This document shows positions 25,813 to 36,789 of a stretch of 64,000 nt of DNA, piece after piece. The position numbers and the translations under genes are program-made. The stretch lies in the NCBI GenBank assembly GCA_946811695.1, contig OX328124.1:86270030-86334029 (forward strand), written 5' to 3'. This DNA comes from Gonocerus acuteangulatus (taxonomy: Eukaryota > Arthropoda > Insecta > Hemiptera > Coreidae). The first letter of the stretch is position 1. Every line of letters starts with the position of its first letter. The notes under the pieces were generated by a model. It saw only the letters and a program-made list of their open reading frames with translations, had not been told where the DNA came from and did not search any database.

Positions 25813-27828
25813 TATAGAGATACTTATTTCACAGTTCAATGCATTGAAAAATATCAAAACATTTTCCTGTGTTATTCTACTATAATTCTAATACACTGCC
25901 ATTTAACTCATAGAAAGCTCTAACATATCTATCACAGCTTCTATGCGTTTAGATCTTTCAAATGCCATTTATTTAATAATCCCCCAATCATGGATAAATC
26001 TACATTGTCCGTTTTGTGGAAAACGTCATAAATTCAAGTGAAACATTCCAGTTCTACAAAGAGAATATCCTACCTCAGGTGTGAGTAATGTTTGGTGAAT
26101 GTTATTTACACAGATGTTCCAAGTTTTGGAATGCAAACAACTAGATAACGTCATTTATGAAAATAGTTTTGCTATTGTAGAATTGCTATTTTTAGAAAGG
26201 AAATCATTTAGTAATTCTTCCAGTAAAATAATGAAAATTATGATTTTTCGTCTCCTTTAAAACCTGGCTATTTCAATTTAATGAAGTTGAAATTAAACAG
26301 AGGAGTAATTACTACTTTAAAAAACAAAAACAAAAAATAAATAAATAAAGTGTCATAAAATAACAATCTAATTTTGAATTGGATATTTAACCAGATTAAT
26401 CGTGAATTTGAATCCGTTGAAATGTTTGTTGAATGAGATTTAATCTACAAAAGTCAATATAACCATTAGACTACTACTAGTGCTTTTAAAAACTAAATAC
26501 CTTCAATTTATATCTCTTTAGAATTTCTCCTTATTAATGTTTACTTGTACGATTGCAAGAATGTATCATTGATCGAATATGAAAACAAAACCACAATGTT
26601 TAGATGAACTATACCTTAACTCAATTTGACTAAAAATATAATTTTTTTGATTCACAGAGAAAATACATAAGCTTACATTAAAACATAATGATATGTTTTT
26701 TTTCTGTTTTTATATAAGGCAATTTAACCATAGTCATTATTGCCTATTTAATTTGTTGCAAGTAATGACTAGAAAAAATATAAAAACTCGAAAGTTCAGT
26801 CAAATAATTAAGAATTATGATACAAAATTTATCAAAAAATAAAATAAAATAAATTATTGTAAATAAAACATAGTTAACAATAATAAAATCGAAGTTGTAT
26901 ATAAAACTCATTACATCACTATATATCGAGATACATATCTTAAACTGTACCTAATACTAATAAGAAGGAAACCAAAATTTATAAAATGAAAGTCGCTATA
27001 TTTAAAATTAATTAAATTATTTCATGATTTAATATTCATATTTTTTTTAAGTTAATTATATTTTATTAAACGCATCCGTAGCTATCAAGTATCTCAACAC
27101 TCTCTGACTCAATTCATCTCCAGCTAAATCACAGAAAAGGCCATGAATATCTCACGATATAGTTAATCAGTGTAAGAAATCCGTCTTTTGAACTTTTTTT
27201 TTTTTTTTTTTTTTCTATTATTCTGAAAATAAATTTAGAATTTCATTTGAAAATTCTATGTGGTACCGTATGCATTAATTCTAAGATTCAATGATGAAAT
27301 ATGCTTTATTTATTACTGTCCATACAACAAGAAAATTCATAAATTCCAGAAATTCCTCGATAGAAGACCAAATATTTTATCATTTAATATAAAATGACTC
27401 AATTTAGATTCATTTCGAAAATGTATCCAAATGCAAGGAGTCTGAATTCTTTTATTTTTTTGTTGGCACGCCGCAACAAGAGCATTATGCTCTTACATTT
27501 CTCAAAAACTCCCATTAACAGTTCAAAATAAAATTTGCGACTTCATTTAAAATATTGTTTTACTTAAAGTAATGCATTTATTTTGAACTAAACACTGTTC
27601 TTCCTAATAATTCAAAAAGCCAAGTAAAATCAAAATGTCGACTTCTTTTAAAATATTATTTCTCTAGCTTACTTTAAGTATAATGTTTAAGAATAGCATT
27701 GGATTTGCACTAAACGGTGTTTTTCCTAATTATTCAAAAAGCCTTATCTTGTGTTATGAATATTTAAATAGCATAACGAGCCTTATTACCACACTTCTCA
27801 TGTATATCACCTATGACTCAAGGTTGAC

Positions 27829-27835
27829 ATAAAAG
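27829..27835 (+). promoter_or_regulatory. Candidate TATA box of the MBF2-like gene
   Basis: ATAAAAG within GACATAAAAGGGGAACTC lies 158 bp upstream of the MBF2-like start codon. A second, weaker candidate (TATTAAAAG) is at 27943. Neither has a clear initiator at the expected spacing, so the transcription start is uncertain. Confidence 0.3.
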
Positions 27836-27986
27836 GGGAACTCTGAATCACTTTTACAAGTGTTTTTCGACGGAACAGTCAAACAGGTAGTTCTGTGTTG
27901 ATATTCCTGTGTTTGGATTGCTGTGCAAAGAGAAGAGGACTGTATTAAAAGGGACCTCAAAGCAAGTGGTCTATCAATAGTGAAAA

Positions 27987-28108
27987 ATGTATTCTTCATT
28001 GGTAGTTCTGATTGTGAGTATTGCTGCCGTGTTGGCATATCCTAAGACAGACTGTGGTTCAGGACCCTCGCACAATCTACTTCTAGGAAACAGGACTTAT
28101 GGAGATAA
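27987..28108 (+). CDS. MBF2-family protein, exon 1 (signal peptide)
   Basis: This exon encodes the first 40 residues plus two bases of codon 41. Residues 1-17 (MYSSLVVLIVSIAAVLA) form a classic signal peptide, followed by mature sequence with CGSG (C23) and the family motif GNRTYGD (residues 34-40), which is also an N-glycosylation sequon at N35. The exon ends GGAGATAA and the intron begins GTAAGT, a consensus 5' splice site in phase 2. The ATG is chosen because it directly starts the hydrophobic leader; the preceding AAAA context fits. MBF2 (Pfam MBF2) was described in silkworm as a co-activator partner of FTZ-F1 and TFIIA, but many insect members, like this one, look secreted, so the nuclear role should not be assumed. 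Confidence 0.9.
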
Positions 28109-28432
28109 GTAAGTCAATAATTTATGATAACTTAGACTAAGGTGAAATGTTTCTGTATCAAGATATTATCGATTTTTCTACATTGAGCAATACACTTTTT
28201 TTATTACATCTATGACATGGTTGGAGGAAGAACACGTTTAACAAGTTCCGAAAAATTATAAAAATCAACTTAATTCATAATTTATTTATTTTTTAGTGGG
28301 CTTCGCGTAATAGGTTCATAATAAAGGAATTTAATCGGTTGGGCATTTGGCATAATCTTATTACTTTCATTGACAGAATTTTCTCCTGTTTTAATAATTT
28401 CTTCTGAATGAGAATGCTCCTGCACCTGTTGC

Positions 28433-28440
28433 TGCAGGAA

Positions 28441-28500
<60 letters not shown>

Positions 28501-29153
28501 AATATGTTTATTGAATAAAAGACAACGATTACAATAACACGTGTGTACCTCTATACCACACAAACACTCTATTTCTAGGATTAACACACTGCAGTGTTTA
28601 AAATAAAGTCTATCAATTATTTATAAGGGAAAAATGTCACAAAAACCCTGACTTATACTACTAACTACTAAGACACATCATATAATGATAATATAAATTA
28701 ACGATAACTAAAATAATTAATGATAAATAATACTTAATTACAATGATAATGATAATGATTATTTGAAGAGATATACACTGATAAGTAATAGGAGAGGTAA
28801 TTAATAATTACTAGACATAAAACTAATTGAAGCAAACTAAATTCATTAAAGACTGATTGTAGAAGACCTGTGTTAATGTTTACAGCTTAGTACCTAGTCC
28901 TAGCTATGAGATAATAGGAGCCGAGATCAGGCAGTATACTAGATATACCACCTAGAGCTTACATATTTACTTTTCAGTATTCCTGTTCATAAGGATGTGT
29001 TTAGTACGTTTGTGCACGTATCTTTTACCTGATGTTTTGGTGTAGTTACCTATTTCTTTTATCAGTGGATTCCTGCATCTTTGAAAGAAACTATACGTAA
29101 GTTTATATATATATTTTTTTATGTATGGTATTGCAGGAACCTTCCACAATTGC
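28433..29153 (-). mobile_element. 5'-truncated LINE insertion with 12-bp target duplication
   Basis: TGCAGGAACCTT occurs at 28433-28444 and again at 29142-29153. Between them lies a minus-strand element ending in a ~50-base poly-A tail (poly-T at 28445-28494 here). Its 5' end is truncated inside a reading frame: 29141-28970 on the minus strand reads FFQRCRNPLIKEIGNYT, like the C-terminal tail of Jockey/Loa-type LINE polyproteins, then a stop and a ~470-bp 3' UTR. The truncation, tail and target duplication show target-primed insertion in the intron, antisense to the gene. Confidence 0.88.
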
Positions 29154-30006
29154 TGTAGTAGTATATTCTTCGATTTCTTTTAATCGAGGTATTTAAAGGT
29201 CTTTTAATAAAACTTCATCTTTGCTGTCATTAGATATAATTTTCTTCTGTTTCATTTAATTTAGATATAATAATTCTTTAATCATCTCCGAGGTCTTTAT
29301 TGTTGATATATTAAAAATTTCTATCCAGGGTAGGGCTGATACCTTTTCTTTTTTCTGATCAAAACCCACCACCCCTAGTGGGAACGGAGCCCATAACCTT
29401 AACACACACGACCACTGGGCCTCCATTTTAAACTTTTTTTTTGTTATAGATCTAGTTTTATTCGCAATAAGACCCAATGCATTCTCTTATTACCATTTGG
29501 GTTTACTTACTGTGGTAAATAGTATCTTGGATATTCTGGACTTTCCTTCTGAGTATTTTTGCACATTTTCGTAATGATGTTTTACTATTATTTTGGTGTA
29601 TTGAATAAATTTATTAAATTTTATTGATAGACTGATTAGGCTTTATATTTTAACAGACCAGTGTTTTTAATGGTCATTTATTATCTATTCATGTGTGAAA
29701 GGAGCATTTGGAAATATTTAATGTTAATGAGTGTACATTTTCTATCTAAACGTTTTAAACATGTTTAGGTAATTGTCTCTCTGTTTACATCCTAAAAAAA
29801 ACCTAATGGAGCCGAAACTTGACTGAAAAAAAAAAAACGCTGAAGCTTTAAAAAGTTTTGAATTTAGTATAAAATATAGAATTTTAGTTCATTTTAATCT
29901 AAAATTAATGAACAGAATTATCCTCCATGTATATTTTTGAAATAATTAATTTCTATATTGGATTTCCTCAAATAAAAGAGAATATTAGAGTAGAATGGTT
30001 TCACCA

Positions 30007-30011
<5 letters not shown>

Positions 30012-30079
<68 letters not shown>
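30012..30079. repeat. (AT)n microsatellite in intron
   Basis: About 68 bp of TA dinucleotides directly before the repeat at 30080. Confidence 0.95.
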
Positions 30080-30290
30080 CATATTACATTCGAGACGGCG
30101 TTTTTATTAATTTTATTTATAGTACCTAATTGTAAGTATTCAGGTGCCATTTTTAACCAAATTCAGTTCTTTCTTTTTTTTTTCCTTCTTCCCTATAGGA
30201 AGGAAAGCCCATATTCAAGCAATACGTAAGTGCTGGCGAAAAATGTTGACGTTTCAAAACCCGTAAGTCACAAAAAAAAACAGTTGTTAA
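30080..30290 (+). repeat. Family A-related repeat, inverted partner of 35300-35455
   Basis: GACGGCGTTTTTATTAATTT, CCTAATTGTAAGTATTCAGG, AAGCCCATATTCAAGCAAT and GTTTCAAAACCCGTAAGTCA all reappear as inverse complements at 35300-35455, with the same adjoining AT array. It retains the family A hairpin CTTCTTCCCTATAGGAAGG. Confidence 0.8.
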
Positions 30291-30956
30291 AAGTAACAGT
30301 TGTTAAGAGTTTTGGACGGTTTTTCTTGAATGACGGAGAGAAATCCCTTTGAACTTCTACAATTATAGAAGCTAATTCTGCTTAACTTTTGGAGAAAAAA
30401 AAGTATTCAGAAAAAGATGATTATCGTGATAAGTGGAAGATGAAAATCCAAAATCCTTGCAGATTATCTTCAAAGAAGGGTTGGACATAAATTTCGATTG
30501 GAACACCTCTGTCGGAATTTCGTAAAGGTTGATTTGTTCTATTGCATTTTTAGATCCTCAATTGTAACAATAATATGGAAACACACTGAAATGAAGAGCT
30601 GTTTTTGTTCATTTGTTTAGTATCTTATAAATAATCATCATTGTAATTTTATGGGCTAATTGGTTGCAGATGCTCACAAATAAATAAATGTAATTTCGAT
30701 TTGAAGTTTATCATCTCTTGCATCAAATCATGTACTGTGAGTGAGCATTTTCTACATGGGCACGATATTCTGAAGTCACTATAGAGGTACTTGCTCACCA
30801 ACAGTGCATTGAAAATGTAGGTCTAATCTCGAAAAGGTTAGTCCGCACCACAACTTATGATAACTCTTCTGTTCTTTCTTTTAAAATCAAATTATCTTTC
30901 CTTATATGATTCTTTACAAATTTCGTTAATAATCTCTTACTTCCATGTTATTGCAG

Positions 30957-31212
30957 ATTGTTGTTCAGTGGAAACGAGAGGTTGGATTCTTCCTTCCTCC
31001 GAGTGAAGACGAGAGACTTCGAGTGGCCCTTGCATGGGAATCAGTCACGAGAGATCATCACCAGGGTGGAAGCCATTGACAAGAAGAAGGACGGGAGTGG
31101 AGGATGCGCTTTCCTAACTTCTGGAGGTGTTGGAAGTCACAGCGTCAAACTACATCTGAAGACTCAGAGAGGAAACTCCGCAGACTTCCATATCACTATC
31201 TATGGAAGATAG
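30957..31212 (+). CDS. MBF2-family protein, exon 2 (main domain)
   Basis: Completes codon 41 and encodes residues 42-125 to TAG at 31210. The exon carries the MBF2-type body: LLFSGNERLD (42-51), TRDFEWPLHGNQS (sequon at N69), ITRVEAIDKKKDGSGGCAF, GGVGSHSVKLHLKTQRG and the family-typical end FHITIYGR. C91 could pair with C23 in a disulfide. The total of 125 aa (about 108 after signal removal) fits the family's small size. The 3' splice site is TTATTGCAG/A. Family membership rests on motif recognition; the exact subfamily and role are unknown, though secretion is likely. Confidence 0.9.
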
Positions 31213-31294
31213 AAGATAACAGAGGCATTAAAACATAGATTGAAAGTTCGTCCGATGACAGTTGTACTAAGTAATTGCAATATAAAAGCCATGA

Positions 31295-31300
31295 AATAAA
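31295..31300 (+). terminator. Polyadenylation signal of the MBF2-like gene
   Basis: AATAAA 83 bp after the stop codon. A later AATAAA near 31579 is an alternative. The rest of 31321-31937 shows no gene. Confidence 0.6.
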
Positions 31301-31937
31301 ATTAGGCATACAGTACTCGTAATCGTGGAATCCAGTTTCTCTGAATGAAAAGTAGCACATTTCGATGACATAATTATACTCACACAATATAGCTCACGAT
31401 TGGCTGGATAACTAAGAACTATAATGGAACATGTTTTCTATTTTTTTAGAATTTTTATATAATATTGTTACCCCCAAATTTTTTTTATGATCGGTCTTAT
31501 ATGCCGGTGTTTGACACCTTCCGTAAGAACACCATATTGTTTTAAATATGTGTACATAGGTATAATCAATTTATTTTTAATAAAGACTTTAAACAGATCC
31601 TGGTTGATAGAAACTTCACCCTAAAGTGCGTTACTATAATTTCATTATTTCTTAGTTGATTTTCAAGGGAGTATTGAACACTACCTAAAATGACCATTCT
31701 ACTGTTATGAAGGAAATCCTTTGATCATATTGGCCCAACGGACCCAGAGGGCCTGTATGATCAATGTTCAATGATACGCAAGTGGTAAAAACATATTGTG
31801 CTATACTACAGCTTATACATCTTGAGAGAAATGTATTGTGGTTAAAGCAGAGCAATGCTCTATTCTATTCCATTTTTTATTGCTCCAAAGTTGGTGGCAT
31901 GTTTTAATGTACATTGTGATAGTTGATTTCGGCTCAT

Positions 31938-33060
31938 TTTCATGGATCGAGTTGTTCTGCTTCGGCAAGGCACTGTCAAGAAATCCTCAGCCTTCGGAAT
32001 AAGAATAGATTATTAATCTACAGTTTCATGGATCGAGTTGTTCTGCTTCGACAAGGCACTGTCAAGAAATCCTCAGCCTTCGGAATAAGAATAGATTATT
32101 AATCTACAGTTTCATGGATCGAGTTGTTCTGCTTCGACAAGGCACTGTCAAGAAATCCTCAGCCTTCGGAATAAGAATAGATTATTAATCTACAGTTTCA
32201 TGGATCGAGTTGTTCTGCTTCGACAAGGCACTGTCAAGAAATCCTCAGCCTTCGGAATAAGAATAGATTATTAATCTACAGTTTCATGGATCGAGTTGTT
32301 CTGCTTCGACAAGGCACTGTCAAGAAATCCTCAGCCTTCGGAATAAGAATAGATTATTAATCTACAGTTTCATGGATCGAGTTGTTCTGCTTCGACAAGG
32401 CACTGTCAAGAAATCCTCAGCCTTCGGAATAAGAATAGATTATTAATCTACAGTTTCATGGATCGAGTTGTTCTGCTTCGACAAGGCACTGTCATGAAAT
32501 CCTCAGCCTTCGGAATAAGAATAGATTATTAATCTACAGTTTCATGGATCGAGTTGTTCTGCTTCGACAAGGCACTGTCAAGAAATCCTCAGCCTTCGGA
32601 ATAAGAATAGATTATTAATCTACAGTTTCATGGATCGAGTTGTTCTGCTTCGACAAGGCACTGTCAAGAAATCCTCAGCCTTCGGAATAAGAATAGATTA
32701 TTAATCTACAGTTTCATGGATCGAGTTGTTCTGCTTCGACAAGGCACTGTCAAGAAATCCTCAGCCTTCGGAATAAGAATAGATTATTAATCTACAGTTT
32801 CATGGATCGAGTTGTTCTGCTTCGACAAGGCACTGTCAAGAAATCCTCAGCCTTCGGAATAAGAATAGATTATTAATCTACAGTTTCATGGATCGAGTTG
32901 TTCTGCTTCGACAAGGCACTGTCAAGAAATCCTCAGCCTTCGGAATAAGAATAGATTATTAATCTACAGTTTCATGGATCGAGTTGTTCTGCTTCGACAA
33001 GGCACTGTCAAGAAATCCTCAGCCTTCGGAATAAGAATAGATTATTAATCTACAGTTTCA
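31938..33060 (+). repeat. 86-bp satellite, 13 near-identical tandem copies
   Basis: The unit starts TTTCATGGATCGAGTTGTTC and ends TAGATTATTAATCTACAG. Starts fall every 86 bp (31938, 32024, 32110, 32196 and on). I noticed only two variants: CGGCAAGG in the first unit and TCATGAAATCC near 32494, the others being identical. Each unit includes a 15-bp palindrome (TAGATTATTAATCTA). The array begins 726 bp after the MBF2-like stop codon, and nothing coding lies in it. Confidence 0.97.
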
Positions 33061-34225
33061 ACTTCTTTCCCTTAATATTAATATGATGATTTTCAATTTG
33101 AATCGTTATTTGTCCACACAAAGAACATGTCTGTCTTTATAAAGGCCTAAAATAGAGCACCTGTCAGAACAGTCCCATTAGAATGCCAAATAATGCAAGG
33201 GAAAGCATCCAGATATTTAAGACGTCATTGTTTCCAAGCCATCATTCATTTAGGCAAAATAGGCTGTTAACGTTTTGGAAGGGATTTTATATCCACTCTT
33301 AATGCACAATCATTAATTGGTTATATGTATAATGGAAAATTTTCGAAACCAAAACACTAGGTCTCTAGCACAATTATTTATTCAAGGAAGGCTTTCTGAG
33401 TCTACAGCTCCATCTTCAGTGCATCCAGTTCTTTACTGTACACGGTTCACACATGAATCAGTCAATGTGTGAACCTGTTATGTTAATTTAACCTTGAAGG
33501 GCTTTCTTCACACAATTATGTTATGATATTATATTATTTTAACAGCTTTTTTTTAAGTGGCATAATTATGTATATCACACACCAAATTATAATTGAAAGT
33601 ATATCAAACTATAATGACCCCACCTTTAGTTTCGGGCGTTCCAAAGTGAGTTTCGTTGCAATTAAAGAAACATTACGTTTCGTAGGGCCTCCTCGTAAAC
33701 TGATTTTACATATATTTATGTAATATATTTATATATATATCAATATATATATATATATACATCTTTCGTGAGTTGGATTCGAATTCCCAGACGCTCCCTA
33801 GGCCTTTAATTACTGGTTACCTTCAAAGAAAAAAACCAATTTCGTTTAGAGCCTTCTGCTCAAATTCAGGAACATAAATATGCTTTAGATCCACCCGACA
33901 AACCTATGCAATGTACTGTATAATATACAGTCTTTTTTTTCGTACATGGCCACCCATACGCGAACGCCAGTGGACTCTTTTTCGTAACGTTTTTTTTTTT
34001 TCAGTTTAGTTATCGCTAAAGCATATTTATGCTAAAATCAGGCTCATTATCATTGACCAGGTCAAATCTACAACACACCTGACTAATTTTTACATAGTTC
34101 ATCTTTTATGTTCTTCTGCTACATTATTTTTTTTTTAAATTATTATTGGTTTCTTCAATTGTTCAAAGAATTTAAAAAGTAATAAATTTAATAAGTTCAA
34201 ACTGACTTTATTAATCCTCAGTGTA
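33061..34225. other. Non-coding sequence, worn repeats
   Basis: TTGGATTCGAATTCCCAGACG at 33773 resembles a SINE B box region. An inverted pair (ATAAATATGCTTTAG at about 33881 and CTAAAGCATATTTAT at about 34016) marks another small repeat. An AT-rich patch lies at 33720-33760. Confidence 0.4.
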
Positions 34226-34767
34226 GCAGTTCGAACCTATCGCCCCTTATCGTTCCACTTGAAGTTGTAAGACCTCATCGAAAAGCGGAGGCAAGGAAAA
34301 TGCCAAATAGAGGCGGGCCTAAAGGGAAACCTTGTATCCTGACAGATATTCCTGAAAAGCTAATTATTGAAGGTTTTAAAAAAACGAAAGCACCACCCTA
34401 AAAGTAAGACACCACATACAAATAAACCCCTTCCTAAAAAAGTGGTAAATAAAAAGAAAATTATTCTAATGACAGTTCAGATTCTGATACTGACACGGAA
34501 ATTTCTTCAGGAGAAAGTGAAGTTGCTCTGTCTGATAAATATCGTGAGTTAAGTCGATAACCAGCAACAATTTGAAAAATATGATTTGGAAAAAGGAAAG
34601 TTTTACTTGTTAAAAATAAAAGTAAAAAGACTATTAAATATTTAGTCGCAGAGATCTGTGGTATTAAATGTCCAATATTTAAGATCCAATATTTGAAAAA
34701 ACAAACTTTAAGTTTACGAGAGAACATGAAAATTTATATTATATTGAAGTTGAAGACATTGTGGCTT
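34226..34767 (+). pseudogene. pogo/Tigger-like transposase C-terminal remnant
   Basis: Frame pieces read VVRPHRKAEARK, NRGGPKGKPCILTDIPEK, then a Ser/Asp-rich stretch (SDSDTDTEISSGESE), LLVKNKSKKTIKYLVAEI and finally FKFTREHENLYYIEVEDIVA before a stop at 34767. This order (a basic RGxKKG-K-ILTDTPEK-like segment, acidic linker, then a small beta-rich tail) is what I know from the C-terminal region of pogo-superfamily transposases. At least three frameshifts or stops separate the pieces, so it is dead. Repeats carrying GGTCAAAGGTACAAC at 34978-35040 and 35195-35222 may be its sub-terminal or terminal region. Confidence 0.6.
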
Positions 34768-34977
34768 AACTTCTATACCCTACTATTGCTAGTGGATCTG
34801 CTTGACAGTTAAAATGTTTATCGATTTGACTGGATTTTTCAGCATATTAAGCATAGCAAAATATCAATAATAGCTTTTTATTATGCTTACATCCATGTCC
34901 TGTATTTATTAAACTTACAATTAATTATAATATTACTCAATACAATTTTTTTTCTGCATTGCTGTGTTGTTTTTACG

Positions 34978-35222
34978 TGGTCAGAGGTACAACACCCCAT
35001 GGTCAAAGGTACAACTACATGTTGTACCTTTGACCATTGTACGATTATTTTTTTAAAAATTAATAAAAAATATTAAATGTAAAGTTAGAACCTTGGAAAA
35101 ATTAAATATGATAAAAAATAGAATACTAATTACAATGAAGTAAAAAAAATGAATTTAGCCTTAATATTCAAGCTAAAAAAAATTCAATTGTGCAAAGTGG
35201 TCAAAGGTACAACACCTTTCCC
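34978..35222. repeat. GGTCAAAGGTACAACA repeat motifs
   Basis: Motif copies occur at about 34980 and 35001 in plus orientation, at 35018-35036 inverted and at 35199-35214 in plus orientation. A weaker copy (GACCAGGTCAAATCTACAACAC) lies at 34057, on the other side of the transposase remnant. They may be binding sites or end repeats of that element. Confidence 0.45.
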
Positions 35223-35223
35223 G

Positions 35224-35225
<2 letters not shown>

Positions 35226-35295
<70 letters not shown>
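35226..35295. repeat. (AT)n microsatellite
   Basis: TA dinucleotides with one GTA interruption. Confidence 0.95.
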
Positions 35296-35298
<3 letters not shown>

Positions 35299-35299
35299 A

Positions 35300-35450
35300 A
35301 TCACATATACTTTTAACAACTGTTTTTTTGTGACCTACGGGTTTTGAAACATTATTGCTTGAATATGGGCTTCCGAATTTTGTTAAAAATGACAGCTGAA
35401 TACTTACAATTAGGTGCTATAAATAAAATTAATAAAAACGCCGACTGGAA

Positions 35451-35525
<75 letters not shown>
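35300..35525 (-). repeat. Family A-related repeat with AT array, inverted partner of 30012-30290
   Basis: Inverse complement of the intronic repeat 5.2 kb upstream, including the flanking (AT)n (35456-35524). GTGACCTACGGGTTTTGAAAC at 35330 and GGCTTCCGAATTTTG at 35370 are the family A core read backwards. Confidence 0.8.
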
Positions 35526-35528
<3 letters not shown>

Positions 35529-35580
35529 GTTCGAACAATCGTGTATATATTAATGGAGTCCAATTTCGGTATCTAGAAGG

Positions 35581-36573
35581 TAGGATTGATTAAAAGTAAG
35601 GAAATTATATAAAAAAAACTCTAGAATCTTTTATAGCTAGATTTATTTGAAAAGCGTTTCCATTTATGAATTTGTTGTATAATCAATTATGTTAACATAT
35701 AACGAAAATTATTAATACAAAAGGATCCCCACTATCTATATAAAAATAATAGGAAACCGTCGTAGGAATAATAAAAATAAATAAATATAGAAATATAACA
35801 ATAAATTATCTGAGATTGTATGAACATAATTGTATGTGGGGGGGGGGGGAATAGAATTTCTCATAAACGACACAGCTGGGGACGGCGATAGGATTAAAAG
35901 CTTGGTAAACAAGGCCGCTCTAATTCCAGGATACAATCCCAACTACAGCTAGCAATTTCAAAATCCCAATAGAGTCAAGCCACGTGACACATTTCATGGA
36001 CAATACAGAAAGCAGATTTTAATTTCACTTCCTTTCACACTAGTTTTAAAAAAGGATCAATTCAATATTTTATCATTTTCTTTCGGTATTTGAGATAGAA
36101 ACTGTAGGATTCAGAAAACGTCAGTATGAATAAGTGATCAATTTTGTTAATATATTTTCTGTATGTATTTAAATATTTTTTTAGTCAATCAATATATATT
36201 TATTTACAGAATATTACAATCTACAATTCAAGTGTATTATGCAATTTGATACTGGTTACTTGTCCACGCCTCCGTTGTCAGCCGAATACCTTCCTTGTTA
36301 GAAAGGATTCTAGAATGACCTGGGGTTTACCTTACCCCATTCCACCACAGCCTATGACTAGCCGGGAGGTAGAGTGAAATGAAATATTTTCCTCAGACGT
36401 TTGCGCATGCGCAATTGACATTTTCTTTCTATCCGAACAGGCTATAATCGGAAGAAAGAAGGAAAAGAGAATGTTTCTCGGGCGCATAAAAGGAAAAGAC
36501 ATAGCTTTATTTTTTACTCATAATAAACTATTTATTATACTTGTACAACATTCTTAGAACTAAACCTATATAA
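35581..36573. other. Non-coding sequence
   Basis: Contains a 10-base G run near 35838 and no supported gene. Confidence 0.4.
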
Positions 36574-36789
36574 TAATAACTGTAAGGGTCTCGCCTAGTT
36601 TAGCGGCTAAAGCCTTGGATTTTCAAGCCGGGAATGTGGTTTGAGTCCCGCCTGCAGCAGGGACTTTTCTCATTTCTGGGCCCGATGAGAAAGTTCCAAG
36701 CTGCACCAAGGATGACGGAGCATAAGGCCAACATGTCGGAGCGCCGTGAAAAAAAATATTAATAAATTAAAAAAAAAGTAATAACTGTA
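36574..36789 (+). mobile_element. tRNA-derived SINE with 11-bp target duplication
   Basis: TAATAACTGTA flanks the element at 36574-36584 and 36779-36789. The head has a perfect A box (TAGTTTAGCGG, 36596-36606) and a B box with one change (GTTTGAGTC, 36649-36657). The body (GGGCCCGATGAGAAAGTTCC, CATGTCGGAGCGCCGTG) ends in an A-rich tail. At 194 bp without duplications it is one of the fullest members of the CGCCGT-poly-A SINE family here. Confidence 0.9.

Larger units (their letters stand above)
28109..30956 (+). other. Intron of the MBF2-like gene (2848 bp)
   Basis: Starts GTAAGT and ends in a pyrimidine-rich tract followed by TTATTGCAG. Joining the flanking exons restores codon 41 (AA+A, Lys) and an uninterrupted 125-residue frame. 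The intron contains an antisense 5'-truncated LINE (28445-29141), an (AT)n array (30012-30079) and a family A-related repeat (30080-30290). Confidence 0.88.

Noticed and set aside
31938..33060. CRISPR-like array
   Set aside because: The 86-bp units are contiguous and identical, without unique spacers, and the genome is eukaryotic.
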